NCBI GenBank assembly: GCA_023512835.1
Contig: CM042085.1
Span: 47,602,189-47,666,188 of the forward strand
Source: Taxillus chinensis
Lineage: Eukaryota > Streptophyta > Magnoliopsida > Santalales > Loranthaceae
Length of the DNA stretch: 64,000 nt
Direction: 5' to 3'
Position 1 is the first letter of the stretch. Each line of letters opens with the position of its first letter. Below, in pieces: positions 10,831 through 21,818 of this stretch. Under the pieces are notes generated by a model. It was given only the letters and a program-made list of their open reading frames with translations. It did not search any database and was not told where the DNA came from. The position numbers and the translations under genes are program-made.

Positions 10831-11103
10831 TGTGAGGACCTTCCCTGAGGTATGAGTTATGTTTTTTGCATTTGTTTTGCATATGTTGTTTGAGATATTG
10901 TGTAGCTTGTTGATTGTTGGCATCCTGGCATCAGGTGAGCCTTTTTGGCTTGTTGTGAGTTGCATTGCACCTGTGTGGTTGGTGATCATGTTGATGATCA
11001 TATTTTGTGTCTTGTTGTTGTGCGGTGCTTGAGCTTGGATTTTGCTATGTCTTTTGGGCATGTGTTTTATTTTCAAGGACGAAAAGTCCTAAGGTGGGAA
11101 GGA
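10818..11103 (+). other. 3' end of E with two polypurine-tract modules
   Basis: At 10818-10830 GAGGTGGGGAGGA is followed by TGTGAGGACC, which resembles a PPT and LTR start directly after the polyprotein. About 275 bp later AGGAC-GAAAA-GTCCT (11076-11090) is followed by the actual PPT AAGGTGGGAAGGA (11091-11103) and the 3' LTR. D has the same pair, so the duplication predates both copies. No coding potential is seen between the two. Confidence 0.75.
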
Positions 11104-13505
11104 TGTAAAGACTCGTATTTGGGTAGTTTTGAGAGATAGTCATTCTATGCGAATGCAACTATCTCGGACGGTAGTGTAATCGTTGATATGAGCATTTTGA
11201 CCGTACTTGGGCCCGATTCCGAGTCGGGGTCCCGTTTGACCCGATTGTTGACTTTTCGGGGTTTATTGGTTGACTTTGCGTTTGAGCGATCATTTGAGTG
11301 TGATAATATCTCGTTTTAGTGTTGTGCTCATCATTTCGAGCGTTTTGACAATGGTTGGGCTCAATTTGGAGTTTGTGACTTCGGGAGGTCAATTATTGCG
11401 TTCGGGTCAATTATTGTTGGGAGGCCAATTATTGGCAACAAGATATATATAATTAAGAACCGCCTTATCTCTTTAATTGCCAATTATTGGTGCGTGCGTG
11501 TTTGAGCAAGAGAGAGAGAGAGAGAGAGAAGGTAAAGAGCGTGAAGAGCTTTCTTGGCGATTTTGGGGCGATTGGAGCTCGTGGATCGCAAATAATCTTC
11601 CAGGTAGGTGTCCTTAACTGTCTTATCTCGATCCTATCTTTGAATATGTGATCTGTGGTTGTATGAGTGTGTATTTTATGAGGGTTGAGAAGTCAACTAT
11701 GGAGGTCTAGATTTAGATCTAGATGAATATATGATTTGTGTGTATTTTTGCCTTGTTATCATGCGAATTAGAGGCGTTTAGGACGCGTTTTGAGGTAAAT
11801 ATTGCGGTTTATTGCGTAAAACATGTGTTTATGAGCGTCTGGGGTCACCTGGGTTGCTTCCAGGCGAAGAAACCAAGAACGATGATGAATAGTACCTGGG
11901 CGAACTGCAGGGGCGAAGTTCATAGTCAGTAGACTTCGTAGTCGGCAAATGTGGAGTCGGCAGCTCGTGAGTCGGCAGTATGGAGACAAGCACTTAGTGG
12001 TCGGCGGCTATGGAGTCGGCGACTTCATGATCGGCGGCTATGGAGTCGCAGCTTTCGAGTGCGACTTCGTAGTCGCAGCTATGGAGTCGCAGTATGAGTC
12101 GCAACCGTGGAGTCGAGCTTTGTAGTCGGAGTATGGAGTCGCCAGTAGTGCAGCTATGGAGTCGCAGTCAGGAGTCGACAACTTCGTTAGTCCGGATCAG
12201 TAGTCCGGAGTAGTTAGTCCGGATCGCAGTCCGGATCAGCAGTCCGTTCCAGAATCGCAGAGCCGCAGACGTTGCGCATCAGACTGGACCATTTACATTG
12301 TAACCATTATGCCTCTCCACATTTAAGCATTAAACTTAAGTTACAATGTAAATAACGAAATACCCCCATTTGGATTCAAAGAAAAATACTAGAGAAATTA
12401 ATTCTCACTCTTTCAAAATGTGAAAATTGGGATTTAGTGTAAAATCTCGGAAAAACCCAAAAGTTCGTAGTGGTGAATTTTTGGAAAGTGGGGTTAGACA
12501 TCTCGGAAAAATCCCCAAAAATCAGATTATCTTATTTATGATATGGGAACCCAATGCCGGGACTTTTGATTTCAAGAAAATAGTGCTATGGGTACTTCCT
12601 TCATAAATCAAGGATTGAGGATTTACTCGTGAAGACCGCTACGCTCCAAAGGAAATGTTGAGAATGACATGTCATACTAATGTTAGTATGTTGGTGTGAG
12701 GTATTGGGGCATGGACTCCGTGACTTGTCTGGGTTCTCACCGTGATGCACCGATGGTGCTATGTGGTTGACATGGCAGGCATATGCACCGATGGCAGGCC
12801 TGTGTGGCGACTGTGGCCGGGCATATTGTGCTGTGCCATGGCAGGCATATGCGCCGATGGCAGGCCGGTGTGGCGACTGTGTCCGGGCATATAGCGTTGT
12901 GGTAGGGCTGAGTGCCCTGAGCTGGGATCCTGTTGAGGATCGTGGACAAGGTCTCGTGTGGGCAAGCTAGGTCCCGATGTTTGTTTGCAAGTGAGTCCCG
13001 ATGATTGTGCACACTACACAATGCACGAGTACACAGAGCATGTAGTATAGACTTGTATGTCTGCATGATGTGGAGTGTTGGGGTCACCTACTGAGCTTGT
13101 CGCTCACCCCTACTTGTTGTTTACCTTTTTCAGGTGTGACCCGAGACTAGTGGAGGACTTTCTTCCAGGAGGACGTGCCCACTACTCTGATGTATGATAC
13201 AGTACTGTATTCTGTATTGTGTATTGTATTATGTTTGTATCCCGGACATGGATCCGTGGACAGTTATATTTGCATACTGTTTGTGATGTGATGTCTGTAT
13301 GACTGTTTGACTTATTGTATGCATGATGATGTATGGGAAAGTACAGGATTACCCTTGATGTATAACTGTACAGGGTTGCATATTTGAGACAGCACCCGCG
13401 GTGTAGTCTCTATTGGTGCTAGTCACCAACCCCTTGACCTTTCGGGTGCGGGCAAGGGGAAGTCATGTTCCTAGTTCCGGGTTCCCTGGAATTTGGGGGC
13501 GTGAC
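11104..13505 (+). repeat. 3' LTR of element E (2402 bp)
   Basis: Starts TGTAAAGACTCG after the PPT and ends GGGGGCGTGAC. A TATA-like TATATATAA is at 11444-11452 and a (GA)n tract at 11509-11529. The first 540 bp and the part from about 12400 on match the D LTRs. About 780 bp between them (about 11640-12400), rich in a GAGTCGCAG-type repeat, is absent from D. The right end passes directly into an Ogre-type LTR piece; no target duplication is found. Confidence 0.85.
11926..12245 (+). repeat. Degenerate short tandem repeat GTCGGCAG/GAGTCGCAG within E 3' LTR
   Basis: About 320 bp built from variants of CTATGGAGTCGCAG and AGTCCGGATCAG. Unit length is irregular (about 20-30 bp). It lies in the E-specific part of the LTR. 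Its CAG/CG density makes it very sensitive to the systematic discrepancy described in the findings, so exact unit structure is unreliable. Confidence 0.7.
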
Positions 13506-15101
13506 GATGGGTGGCGGAGAGCGACGTCACTGGACTGGCGTTGTCTGGGTTGACGCTCGTCTGGGAGAATGATATCGGTGGGCTGGCATTCGGATACGGC
13601 TGGAAACGGGAGCGCGGCTATGCCACTGTTGGAGGGCCAGTGTGTGCCTTGATTAAGGCGGTCTGCGTCGGGGAGGACTAAAGCTTGTCGTTGAGAGATT
13701 GAGACATGATATGGTTGGGGCGCCGGGCGTCAAAGATTGAAGGAGAAAGAAGATGAGGAAGTGGAATTTGGGGGTTGGAGGAGACAAACACGGTTGATTG
13801 GGCTTGTTGATGGAGGTTTAGACTGGGTCGATCGGAATCATAGAAACGAGAATGATGAAAGCATGGAGACGACAGTGGCCGGCAGAGGGATTCCGGCCAC
13901 GGGGGAACTCTCTAGGGACTCCAGGTATGAAGGAGGTAAGCAATTATGGTAGATTTTTTTTGTTTCGAGAGCCCCCTTTGATTGTGCTTGGTTTGGGTTT
14001 AAATAGAGGAAAAGGGATTAGGGTTTAGGTTCAATGGATGGCGGTGAGGAGGCAAGAAGGTGCTGGGGCATGGTGGAACTTGGGTTTGGGTGGATGGGTT
14101 TGGTTTGAGAGAGGGAAGGTAACCGGGGTTTGGGCCATGGTTGGGTTATGGGGAGAAGAGAGAGAGGAGGGATGAGCTGGATGGTCTTCCGGTGTGGGCT
14201 GGCGTGGAGGAGGCTGGCCGGACTTGGTGGTGGTCCGAGCGCGGCTTGGCGTTGAGGAAGAAGACACGGATGGGGGAGAGAGAGAAGGGGAAGATGACGG
14301 GTTTAGTGGGAAGAGATATGGTGAAGGATTTATGTGGTGTGGATTTTTTTGTTTTAAATTTTATTTGGTTTTGTTTTTGTTTTGTTTATTTGATTTTTAT
14401 TATTATTATTAAGAACCAATGGAAAGGTGACACGTGGTCAAGGGTAGGCGGGAAATAATAAAGAAAAAGGAAAAAGTTTTTATTGCTTAATTTTGTAATT
14501 TTTAACTGATGTTTTGGGTTTTTGGGATCGACAAAACAATTCGGCTTTCAATAAAATGTAAAAAAAATAAGTTTTGGACTCGGGGCGTCACGACAAGCGA
14601 CCCCGTATCCTTTTTTCTTGAAAATGAGTTTATTTTTGTACTAAGACTGTACTGCGCGTCCCTAAATCGCTTTATTACTAAAAAAGTATTTTATTTTTTG
14701 AAAATAAGCTCGTGGACGAATATATGCAATATATATGTGAAAATTCTCAGAATGAGGAAAGGATTAAGAAAATGAGGTTTGTGACCTGATCCAGAGTGTT
14801 TCTTTGAATGTTGGCCGCTAATTCATCGCTGTTAGCGCTCCGATTACGGTTTTGACTAGAACTTCTTCGTTTGACCTCGGATTTGAGTGTGGTCGAAGGC
14901 GTTGATTCTTAAATTTCATTTTCTATCGCCCGAACTGTCTCTTTTGGCATTTGAAAGCCTTTTTCAAGAAGTCATTGAAATACACTTCGAATTGACGGTC
15001 ACGTCTCTTTATTTATCTGTACAAAATGAGTAATGAATAGAAAAAAAGTATAAAGCGAAAAATGAATGCTATGTCCTACCCGGATAAAATGGGGTCCAAC
15101 A
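13506..15101 (-). repeat. Partial Ogre-type LTR (C), related to LTRs of element A
   Basis: The piece ends GGGGTCCAACA at 15101, like the A LTRs at 25579 and 55350. It shares with them a GGTGACACGTGG phrase (14427 region), GGATCGACAAAACAA-type text, GGGGCGTC then GACAAGCGACCCCGT (14580-14608), and a long run to the end. By analogy with A the element reads on the minus strand, so this would be the U3 side. A TATA-like TTTAAATA is at about 13999. The other end is lost where E begins. Open frames inside (13737-13952, 14141-14458) have no domain. Confidence 0.7.
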
Positions 15102-15356
15102 GTACTGAACATGGTATTCAACATAATTTCTTAGCACCAAGAACTCCACAGCAAAATGGAGTGGCTGAAAGAAAGAATCGGACTTTAGTTGAAGTAGCTA
15201 GAACCATGTTGACAGGAGCTCGGTTCCCAAAATCTCTATGGGCTTAAGTCGTTGTTATTGCTTGTTATGTACAAAACAAAACTCTAATTAACAAACGAGC
15301 CATGAAAACACCCTTTGAGTTATGGAAGGGAAGGAGACCAAACATAGGTCACCTAA
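15102..15356 (+). pseudogene. Ty1/copia integrase fragment
   Basis: In one frame: HNFLAPRTPQQNGVAERKNR, then LVEVARTML, then a TAA stop at 15245. After the stop it continues VVVIACYVQNKTLINKRA and PFELWKGRRPNIGHL. PQQNGVAERKNR carries the catalytic Glu of copia integrases. Only about 85 codons remain. On the left it abuts the end of LTR C and on the right it is cut by the CACTA end. It differs clearly from the copia copy at 1072-3324. Confidence 0.88.
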
Positions 15357-16501
15357 CACTACAAGAAATCAGGCCTTTCGTAAGGCATAAAATACGTTAC
15401 CTTAGGATATCATAATACTTTTTGGGGTGTTAGGTCCGCTTGGCTTATGAAAAGTCTCTCAACTTTTGGTAACACTTTTTGGCATGTTACTATTTTATGT
15501 TACGATAGATCATACAAGAACATATGTTATTGTCTTACCATAGCACTCTCTACATAACACTTCTTATTGTGTTACAATTATGTGTTGTCAAAGATCATAC
15601 AATATGGCCTTTTTTGTGTTATGAAAAGTGACTAACATACCATAAGCCCAATGACCTAACACACCAAAAAAGGTTAACAAGAGGTGACACAAAAATATGA
15701 CAAGCCTTCTAAAATGCTTACAATTATTGGTTTCAATTTTATAAATACCATTACAATTCAAAAACTACCAATATTCAAAGAAACAAACCATTAAGAATAT
15801 TAATAATATATTTACACATTGAGAAATAATATTCTGAAGTGTTAGAATCCAAAATAACCAACTATGTTCAAAATATTTTACAAACCATAATATAAAATTC
15901 AAAATGTCTCAAAACAAAACCCTAATGCCATCTTTATTCCATGCCCGGAAAAATAACCACATAACTCCATCATTCTGCAAAAGAAAAGAAAAGAAAACAA
16001 CAATAAATCAGCCAGTATTATTATATATCTATATCACTAATTTGATTTACAGATTGAATGAGTAGTTATCTTAATTATCACCTGCCTTGAGCACTCCAAT
16101 TTTGGCATTTGTTACCACTTACCTATGCAGGACAAAATATATAAGCATTATGTGGATAAAGTTCAACATTACAGTATAAACCCCCCCGTTGAAGATGAAT
16201 AACAGCAAAAAAAATAGGAAAGAATTAAAACTAAAACAATAGTTGAAATTAGACAAAAATAGATTTTTAAAAAATAAATAGTAATATATAAATTATATAA
16301 CTTTGTGAAGTATGAACAAAAAGATTATATAAATAATAACAAAATATAACCACACTAGCAAAACGTAAAGATTATAATCACACTTTAAACTAACGAATGG
16401 TATCCATATGCTCCACACATGTAATAACACTTGACATTAAATCATAGTGCTCGAACAATCCATTAGGAGCTACTTAAAACCCAACAATAGTAAGCAAGAC
16501 T

Positions 16502-16561
<60 letters not shown>

Positions 16562-17369
16562 TTACCTCTTTCTCGAGATACATCGTTAGCCAATTTAAGA
16601 ATATTAAGTCCACCGATTGGGTTGAAAAATTTCAGATTTGGAGATCCCCAACCAACGGCCAAAGCTTTGAATGTATTGCAAACTATTTATTTGTGCTCTT
16701 GAGTTGAGCCCGTTGGGTATCATACACGGCCCACAATCCAGACCCTGGTCCATATTGAGAATAGCTTTTTGCACCTTTCTACACATGAAATGGGAGGAAA
16801 CTAGAACATTTAGAATTTATATAAATCCATAAACAAAGACTATCATATTGAAAAGAGATCAATGCTTACATAATATGGATTTTTTCAATACCCAGCTTCA
16901 GGGTTGCCATAATTTCCATTATGCCCTGCACTAGCACAAACAAGCTTAGCATAAAAAATCTCTTCAGACTTACAAAAATTTATGAAATATACACGCAAGG
17001 ACAAACACTTGTGTTTCTAACTACAACAACAGAAGTGTTATTTTCTCCACTGGCAGTGATCTGCGCATGGAGCATTTAAAGAAAGTCTACAAAGCTCTTC
17101 CTCCTTACACCAAGTCTAGCAGCCAGCAACCGCCCAACAAAACAATTAGGGCCTCTCTCATACAATTCAGCAGAAGCCTGCCCAACATATCTAATTTATT
17201 CCCTGACACCATCCCTAAACCAAAACTAATACAAATTCAAAAACCAAAAGACAATATGTTAAGGTCCAAAGGTTAACATAAAGAAAATGAAAAGAAAAAC
17301 ATACCTGATTTTCTTTAAACGCTCAAGATCATCCCTCAGCTTCATGTCCAAGGCATTTGAATTAGTGTT
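15357..17369 (+). mobile_element. CACTA-type DNA transposon, left end; right end uncertain
   Basis: CACTACAAGAAATC at 15357-15370 is the classic CACTA terminus, preceded by TAA, a possible 3-bp target site. In the first 350 bp short motifs based on GTTAC/GTAAC, TAACAC and TTTTTGG(T/C)(A/G)TGTTA recur on both strands, as expected for subterminal transposase sites. No transposase domain is visible. The matching right end (CTTGTAGTG) was not found; GAATTAGTG at about 17361-17369 is a weak candidate. The stretch 15700-17300 is AT-rich with no gene I recognise. Small frames at 16604-16786 (minus) and 17067-17276 (plus) have a less repetitive composition and could be captured host fragments, but this is a guess. 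Confidence 0.65.
16505..16559. repeat. (AT)n microsatellite
   Basis: About 55 bp of alternating A and T with one phase change near 16533. It produces open frames coding for Tyr/Ile runs on both strands, which are not genes. Confidence 0.9.
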
Positions 17370-17673
17370 TCCCTACTAGTTTCTTTATTTTGTTTTTAAC
17401 ATCTTGTAAGCCAAAATTTGGCTAGTGTGTGCGTAATTATAAAAGAGTGCTACTGTAAAAGAGAGATATTCTTCCAGTAGATTCAAACAAGTTCAAACAG
17501 CTTTATCTGCTATACAATTTATTGTAATTATCTTTTGATAATAATACAAATTACTTTCACTGTCAGACTGTCTTCCGCATTGTTTTAACCTTTTAGTCTA
17601 AATTAGTGCTATGCCAAAAGAGTTTTAGCAGAGTCAATTCACCCACCCTCTAGGCTTCCCGAGACCAACACTT
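17370..17673 (+). repeat. Ty1/copia LTR (solo or partial)
   Basis: Runs from TGTTTCCCTACTAG to CTTCCCGAGACCAACA, a TG...CA pair. It contains a TATA-like ATTATAAAAGAG near 17437 and the phrase TCAATTCACCCACCCTCTAG close to the 3' end, as found just before the PBS of many plant copia LTRs. No PBS follows; instead the end of a copia RNase H follows. Left boundary and target duplication are not confirmed. Confidence 0.5.
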
Positions 17674-17875
17674 TCCATATGTCCTTGTCCAAGTTGGGCA
17701 TGATTGATATCTATGCACTAACTTGAGGGGGAGAGTTGAAATATTATAATGCATGTAACGTAGGCTAGCCCTGTTAATAATGTAACACTTGTAACATAGA
17801 CATGATTAGCGCCCTATATGTATCATGTTTGTAACACAAATAATAAGAAAAGGTAGTCTCAATTTTTTCTAACTA
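17674..17875 (+). pseudogene. Ty1/copia RNase H C-terminus, PPT and start of 3' LTR
   Basis: Translation at 17676-17725 reads SLSKLGMIDIYALT and stop, the characteristic end of copia polyproteins. TTGAGGGGGAGAG (17722-17735) is the polypurine tract. The 3' LTR would start at TTGAAATATTATAATGC and is followed by a Tnt1-like AATAATAAGAAAAGG tail. The LTR is short or truncated near 17875. It could belong to the element that left the integrase fragment at 15102, with the CACTA and other DNA in between; that link is inferred. Confidence 0.7.
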
Positions 17876-18551
17876 GTTTAGATATGCCTATCCCAATCAA
17901 AGCCTCAATTATAAACACACAATCATAACCATTGTCCAAAATTGATTAAAAAACATGTATAACATCCATGACAATCAACAACACCTTTAGTGGGATTCCC
18001 TTAGGGTTTTCCAGCTATTATCAACATACAAAGCATCATAGGAACATCAAATAATCATCATAACATCATCAAAAATAGCATCAAAATATCAAAAACATCG
18101 AAAAAGCAACAAAATCAGACAAATGTTGTGGTGCTGACCATGACCATAGTTCTTCGGCCATGGTATACAAATGTAGTGCCCTGCCTATGCTTGCAAATTT
18201 CTTCATCGCCAGTTATGGCCGCCAGGCCAGGCTGCCCGACTATGTGCCCTCGGTTCATCAAGGTAAACCTTGTTCTTCACCCAGAATGATCTACAATCAA
18301 TCCCAAACCTCAAAATACATCACAAACAATCAAGAACATCATGGTATACAATCAAAATCAATCATTATTCAGTTATTAACAAACTACACATTTCCTAAGA
18401 TTCCTCATTCAATCAACAACAAAACATCATTTCTATCGATCCTAGGCATGGATGAGACATGAAAGAGATATAAGGGAGTAGAACCACCTATCTATAATCC
18501 TTTGGAGTTGTTTAGAACACCAAGAATGGCAAAGAACAATGAAAAACTCCG

Positions 18552-18633
<82 letters not shown>

Positions 18634-18672
18634 TAGGGTTGAGTAATATGGAATAAGGAAAGCTAAAAATGC
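17876..18672 (-). repeat. Left half of old gypsy LTR J (inferred R/U5 side)
   Basis: Non-coding sequence between the copia LTR and the target site of D. It holds AACATC-rich text (17950-18440), a moderately GC-rich piece (18160-18290) with no domain, and a long (CT)n tract. Its 3' edge is the CTCCT target duplication of D; the other half continues at 62094 with a TATA-like motif. Read on the minus strand this gives TATA, about 55 bp, then (GA)n, as in the K, E and D LTRs. I therefore infer that D landed in an LTR. The outer limits are not found. Confidence 0.4.
18553..18629. repeat. (CT)n microsatellite
   Basis: About 77 bp of CT with one interruption near 18586. It lies 48 bp from the integration site of D. 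In the reconstructed order it sits about 55 bp from a TATA-like motif now at 62094-62101. Confidence 0.9.
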
Positions 18673-18677
18673 CTCCT
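18673..18677. other. Target-site duplication of D, left copy
   Basis: CTCCT immediately before TGTCACGCCCCCG. The matching copy CTCCT follows the other LTR at 62089-62093. This fixes the outer limits of the nest. Confidence 0.9.
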
Positions 18678-19833
18678 TGTCACGCCCCCGAATTCCAGGG
18701 AACCCGGAACCGGGTACATGACTTCCCCTTGCCCGCACCCGAAAGGTCAAGGGGTTGGAGACTAGCACCAATAGAGACTGCACCGCGGGTGTTGTCTCAA
18801 ATATGCAACCCTGTACAGTCATACATCAAGGGTAATCTTGTACTTTCCCATACATCATCATGCATATAATAAGTCAAACAGTCATACAGACATCACATCA
18901 CAAATAGTATGCAAATATAAGTCCACGGACCCATGTTCGGGATATAATACAAACAATACAGAATACAACATTGTATCATACATCAGAGTAGTGGGCACGT
19001 CCTCCTGGAAGAAAGTCCTCCACTAGTCTCGGGTCACACCTGAAAAAGGTAAACAACAAGTAGGGGGTGAGCGACCAGCTCAGTAGGTGACCCCAAAACT
19101 CCACATCATGCAAACATACAAGTCTATGCTACATGCTCTGTGTACTCGTACACTGTGTAGTGTGCACAATCATTAGGACTCATCCTGCAAACAAACATCA
19201 GGACCCAGCCTGCCCACACAGGACAACTTGTCCACGATCCTCCACGGGATCCCAGCTCAGGGCACTCAGCCCTAGCTCCACGAGCTCAACGGCTCAACTG
19301 AGGCCTTAGCTTGTCCACAGCGCAATATGCCTGGCCACAGTTGCCACACAGGCCTGCCATCGGCGTATATGTCTACCACGTCAACCACATAAAGACCATC
19401 GGTGCATTACGGTGAGAACCCAACAAGTCATGGAACCCAAATCCCAAATCCGCAAACCAACATACCAACACCAATATGGTCTTAAGGTGTACAACACTCC
19501 CTTTAGAACTGTAGCCAGTCTTCACAAGTCGATCCTCATTCCTTGACTAAGGAAGGAGATACCCACAGCAGCTATTTTCTTGCAATAAAAAGTTCTGGCA
19601 TTGGGTCTCCATATCATAACCAAGATAATCTGATTTTTGGGGATTTTTCTGAGATGTCTAACCCCACTTTCCAAAAATTCACCTCTACGAAAGACTGGAT
19701 TTTTCCGAGATTTTACACTAAATCCCAATTTTCACAGACAGAATCGAGATAAGAGGTTCAAGGACACCTACCAAAAAAGATTATTTGCGATCCACGAACT
19801 CCAATCGCTCCAAATCACTAAGGGAAGCTCTTC

Positions 19834-19836
<3 letters not shown>

Positions 19837-19874
<38 letters not shown>
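19837..19874 (-). repeat. (GA)n tract of D 3' LTR
   Basis: About 19 CT units on the + strand, 53 bp downstream of the minus-strand TATA box. The same position as in the K and E LTRs and in the other D LTR (61668-61711). Confidence 0.85.
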
Positions 19875-19876
<2 letters not shown>

Positions 19877-19926
19877 CTCAAACACGCACGCACCAAGCAA
19901 TTAAAGGGATAAGGCAGTTTCTTAAT

Positions 19927-19934
19927 TATTTATA
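19927..19934 (-). promoter_or_regulatory. TATA box of D 3' LTR
   Basis: TATAAATA on the minus strand, within ATTATTTATACTGC. The copy in the 5' LTR is at 61764-61771. Confidence 0.6.
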
Positions 19935-20272
19935 CTGCTACCAATAATTGCCCTCCTAGTAATAATTGACCTCCCGAATGCAATAATTGACCTCCCGAGG
20001 TCACGAACTCCAAATTGAGCCCAATTACTATCAAAACGCTCGAAATGACAAGCACAACACTAAGCAGATATTATCACACTCAAATGACCTCCCAAATGCA
20101 AAGTCAAGCAATAAACCCCGAAAAGTCAATAATCGGGTCAAACGGGGCCCCGACTCGGAATCGGGCCCAGGTACAATCAAAATGCTCACATCAACGACTA
20201 CACTACCGTCTAGATAGTTGCATGCCCATAAAATGGCTATCTCTCAACACTACCCAAATATAAGTCTCTACA

Positions 20273-20537
20273 TCCTCCCCACCTTAGGACTTTTCGTCCT
20301 CGAAAATAAAACACATGCCCAAAGCACATAGCAAAATTCAAGCTCAAGCACCGCACAACAACACGACATAACCACATGATCGTCAACATGATCACCAACC
20401 ACACATGTGCAATGCAACTCACAACAAGCCAAACAAGATGCCAACAAACAATAACCACATACAAAACATATGCAAAACAAATGCATAAAACAGAACTCTC
20501 GTACCTTAGGGAAGGTCCTTACATCCTCCCCACCTCA
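20273..20537 (-). other. 3' end of D with two polypurine-tract modules
   Basis: Minus strand: AGGAC-GATCA-GTCCT with GAGGTGGGGAGGA then TGTAAGGACC (20552-20514), then about 240 bp non-coding, then AGGAC-GAAAA-GTCCT with AAGGTGGGGAGGA (20300-20273) directly before the LTR. Same double arrangement as in E. Confidence 0.78.
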
Positions 20538-20930
20538 GGACTGATCGTCCTCGAACAGCTCAGGATGAAGAACCCGCATCTGGCTCTCTTTCTCCCAAGT
20601 CTGCTTCTCCATGCCTCGGTGTCGCCATAACACCCGAACCAGTGGGATCATCTTGCCCTGCAAGACCTGCTCCTGTCTGTCCAAAATTTGTGCCAACATC
20701 TCAAGAACGGGACCATCATCAGCCAAGTCTATCTCGCGATAGTCCAACACATGAGAAGGATCTGGGTGATACTGTCGCAACTGAGACACATGGAACACAT
20801 CATGTACTCGCGCCAACTCCGGTGGCAAAGCTAATCGGTAAGCCACTGCGCCTACGGTGGCAATAATCTCAAATGGTCCCACAAAACGAGGGGAGAGTTT
20901 GGATCCACGTCCAAACCTCCAATGCCCTTA
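20535..20930 (-). pseudogene. Integrase C-terminus and chromodomain of D
   Basis: An open stretch of 115 aa: [37 protein letters not shown] (GPY/F module), then [30 protein letters not shown] and HPELFEDD (chromodomain and tail). Here integrase C-terminus and chromodomain are in one frame, unlike in E, so it is the better copy of this module. A frame break at about 20925-20940 separates it from the integrase core. It ends next to the first PPT module. Confidence 0.88.
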
Positions 20931-21818
20931 ATGCGCTGAAACCCGCAAAAATACACGGTCCCCCACCTCGAACTGCAAAGGTTGACGCCTCTGATCTGTG
21001 TAGGACTTCTGCCTACTATGTGCTGTCAACATACGCTGTCGAATCAGCTGCACCATCTCCGTGGTCTCTCGAACCATATCAGGACCGAGAACCGCTGTAT
21101 CTCCCGTCTCTACCCAACACAAAGGTAATCTACAAGGTCGCCCATACAACGCCTCATACGGAGCCATCCCAATCGTGGCTTGATAACTGTTGTTGTAAGA
21201 GAACTCCACCAAAGGAAGGTGAGTCTCCCAACAACCTCCAAAATCTAGGACACAGGCACGCAACATATCTTCGAGCGTCTGAATCGTCCGCTCTGACTGA
21301 CCATCCGTCTGCGGATGAAAGGCTGTACTCAGGTTCACCCTGGTACCCAAAGCTCGCTGCAACTGTCTCCAAAACTGAGAGGTGAACCTCGCATCCCGAT
21401 CAGATACAATAGACAATGGGACTCCATGTAACTGCACAATGACATCAAGATACCTCTGTCCCAAAGTTCTCACTGGGTCTGTCTCCCGAATCGGAGAAAA
21501 ATGCGCCAATTTAGTCAATCGATCCACAATAACCCATATGGTGTCATGTCCCCTGGAACGAGGAAGTCCAGTGACAAAATCAATAGTTACGTAGTCCCAT
21601 TTCCACTCGCAGTCGGCAATGATCGCAACTCACCAGCTGATCTCAGGTGCTCTACCTTGACTGGCCGACGGGTCAAACACCTCCTCACATAATCAGCAAC
21701 GGCCTTCTTCAGGCCTGGCCACCAATACTGCCTCCTTACGGCATGATACATCTTGGTCCCACCAGGATGTAAAGCTAACCATGACTGGTGAAATTCCCGA
21801 AGAACCTCCTCCTGAAGA
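20928..21818 (-). pseudogene. Integrase core of D, cut by element A
   Basis: The 199-aa segment 20928-21527 contains [15 protein letters not shown] (second Asp), [13 protein letters not shown] (catalytic Glu, canonical form), [30 protein letters not shown] and VGDRVFLRV. The first catalytic Asp ([10 protein letters not shown]) and the zinc-finger half lie upstream in other frames up to 21818. There the gene is interrupted by A between the SLQ and EEVLREFHQS residues. The remainder continues at 55351. In E the same gene is uninterrupted. Confidence 0.9.

Larger units (their letters stand above)
4829..13505 (+). mobile_element. Ty3/gypsy chromovirus E (Tekay/Del-like), 5' LTR truncated
   Basis: Order on the + strand: partial 5' LTR, tRNA-iMet PBS, gag with zinc knuckles, protease, RT, RNase H, integrase, chromodomain, polypurine tract, full 3' LTR. 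This is the standard chromovirus arrangement. All coding parts contain frame breaks. The left flank is the K LTR and then copia; the right flank is an Ogre-type LTR piece. The flanks do not match and no target duplication is found, so the element seems to have been joined to its surroundings by recombination. Some frame breaks fall at CAG/CTG sites and may be sequence errors. Confidence 0.85.
18678..20272 (-). repeat. 3' LTR of element D (1595 bp)
   Basis: On the minus strand it starts TGTAGAGACTTATATTTGGG (at 20272) and ends CGGGGGCGTGACA (at 18678). TATA box TATAAATA is at 19934-19927 and the (GA)n tract at 19874-19837. Collinear with the 5' LTR of D apart from the TRIM insertion there, and with the outer parts of the E 3' LTR. 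Confidence 0.92.

Noticed and set aside
13737..14458. Glu/Gly-rich frames as a host gene
   Set aside because: The region aligns in order with the A LTRs; the frames are purine-rich by-products.
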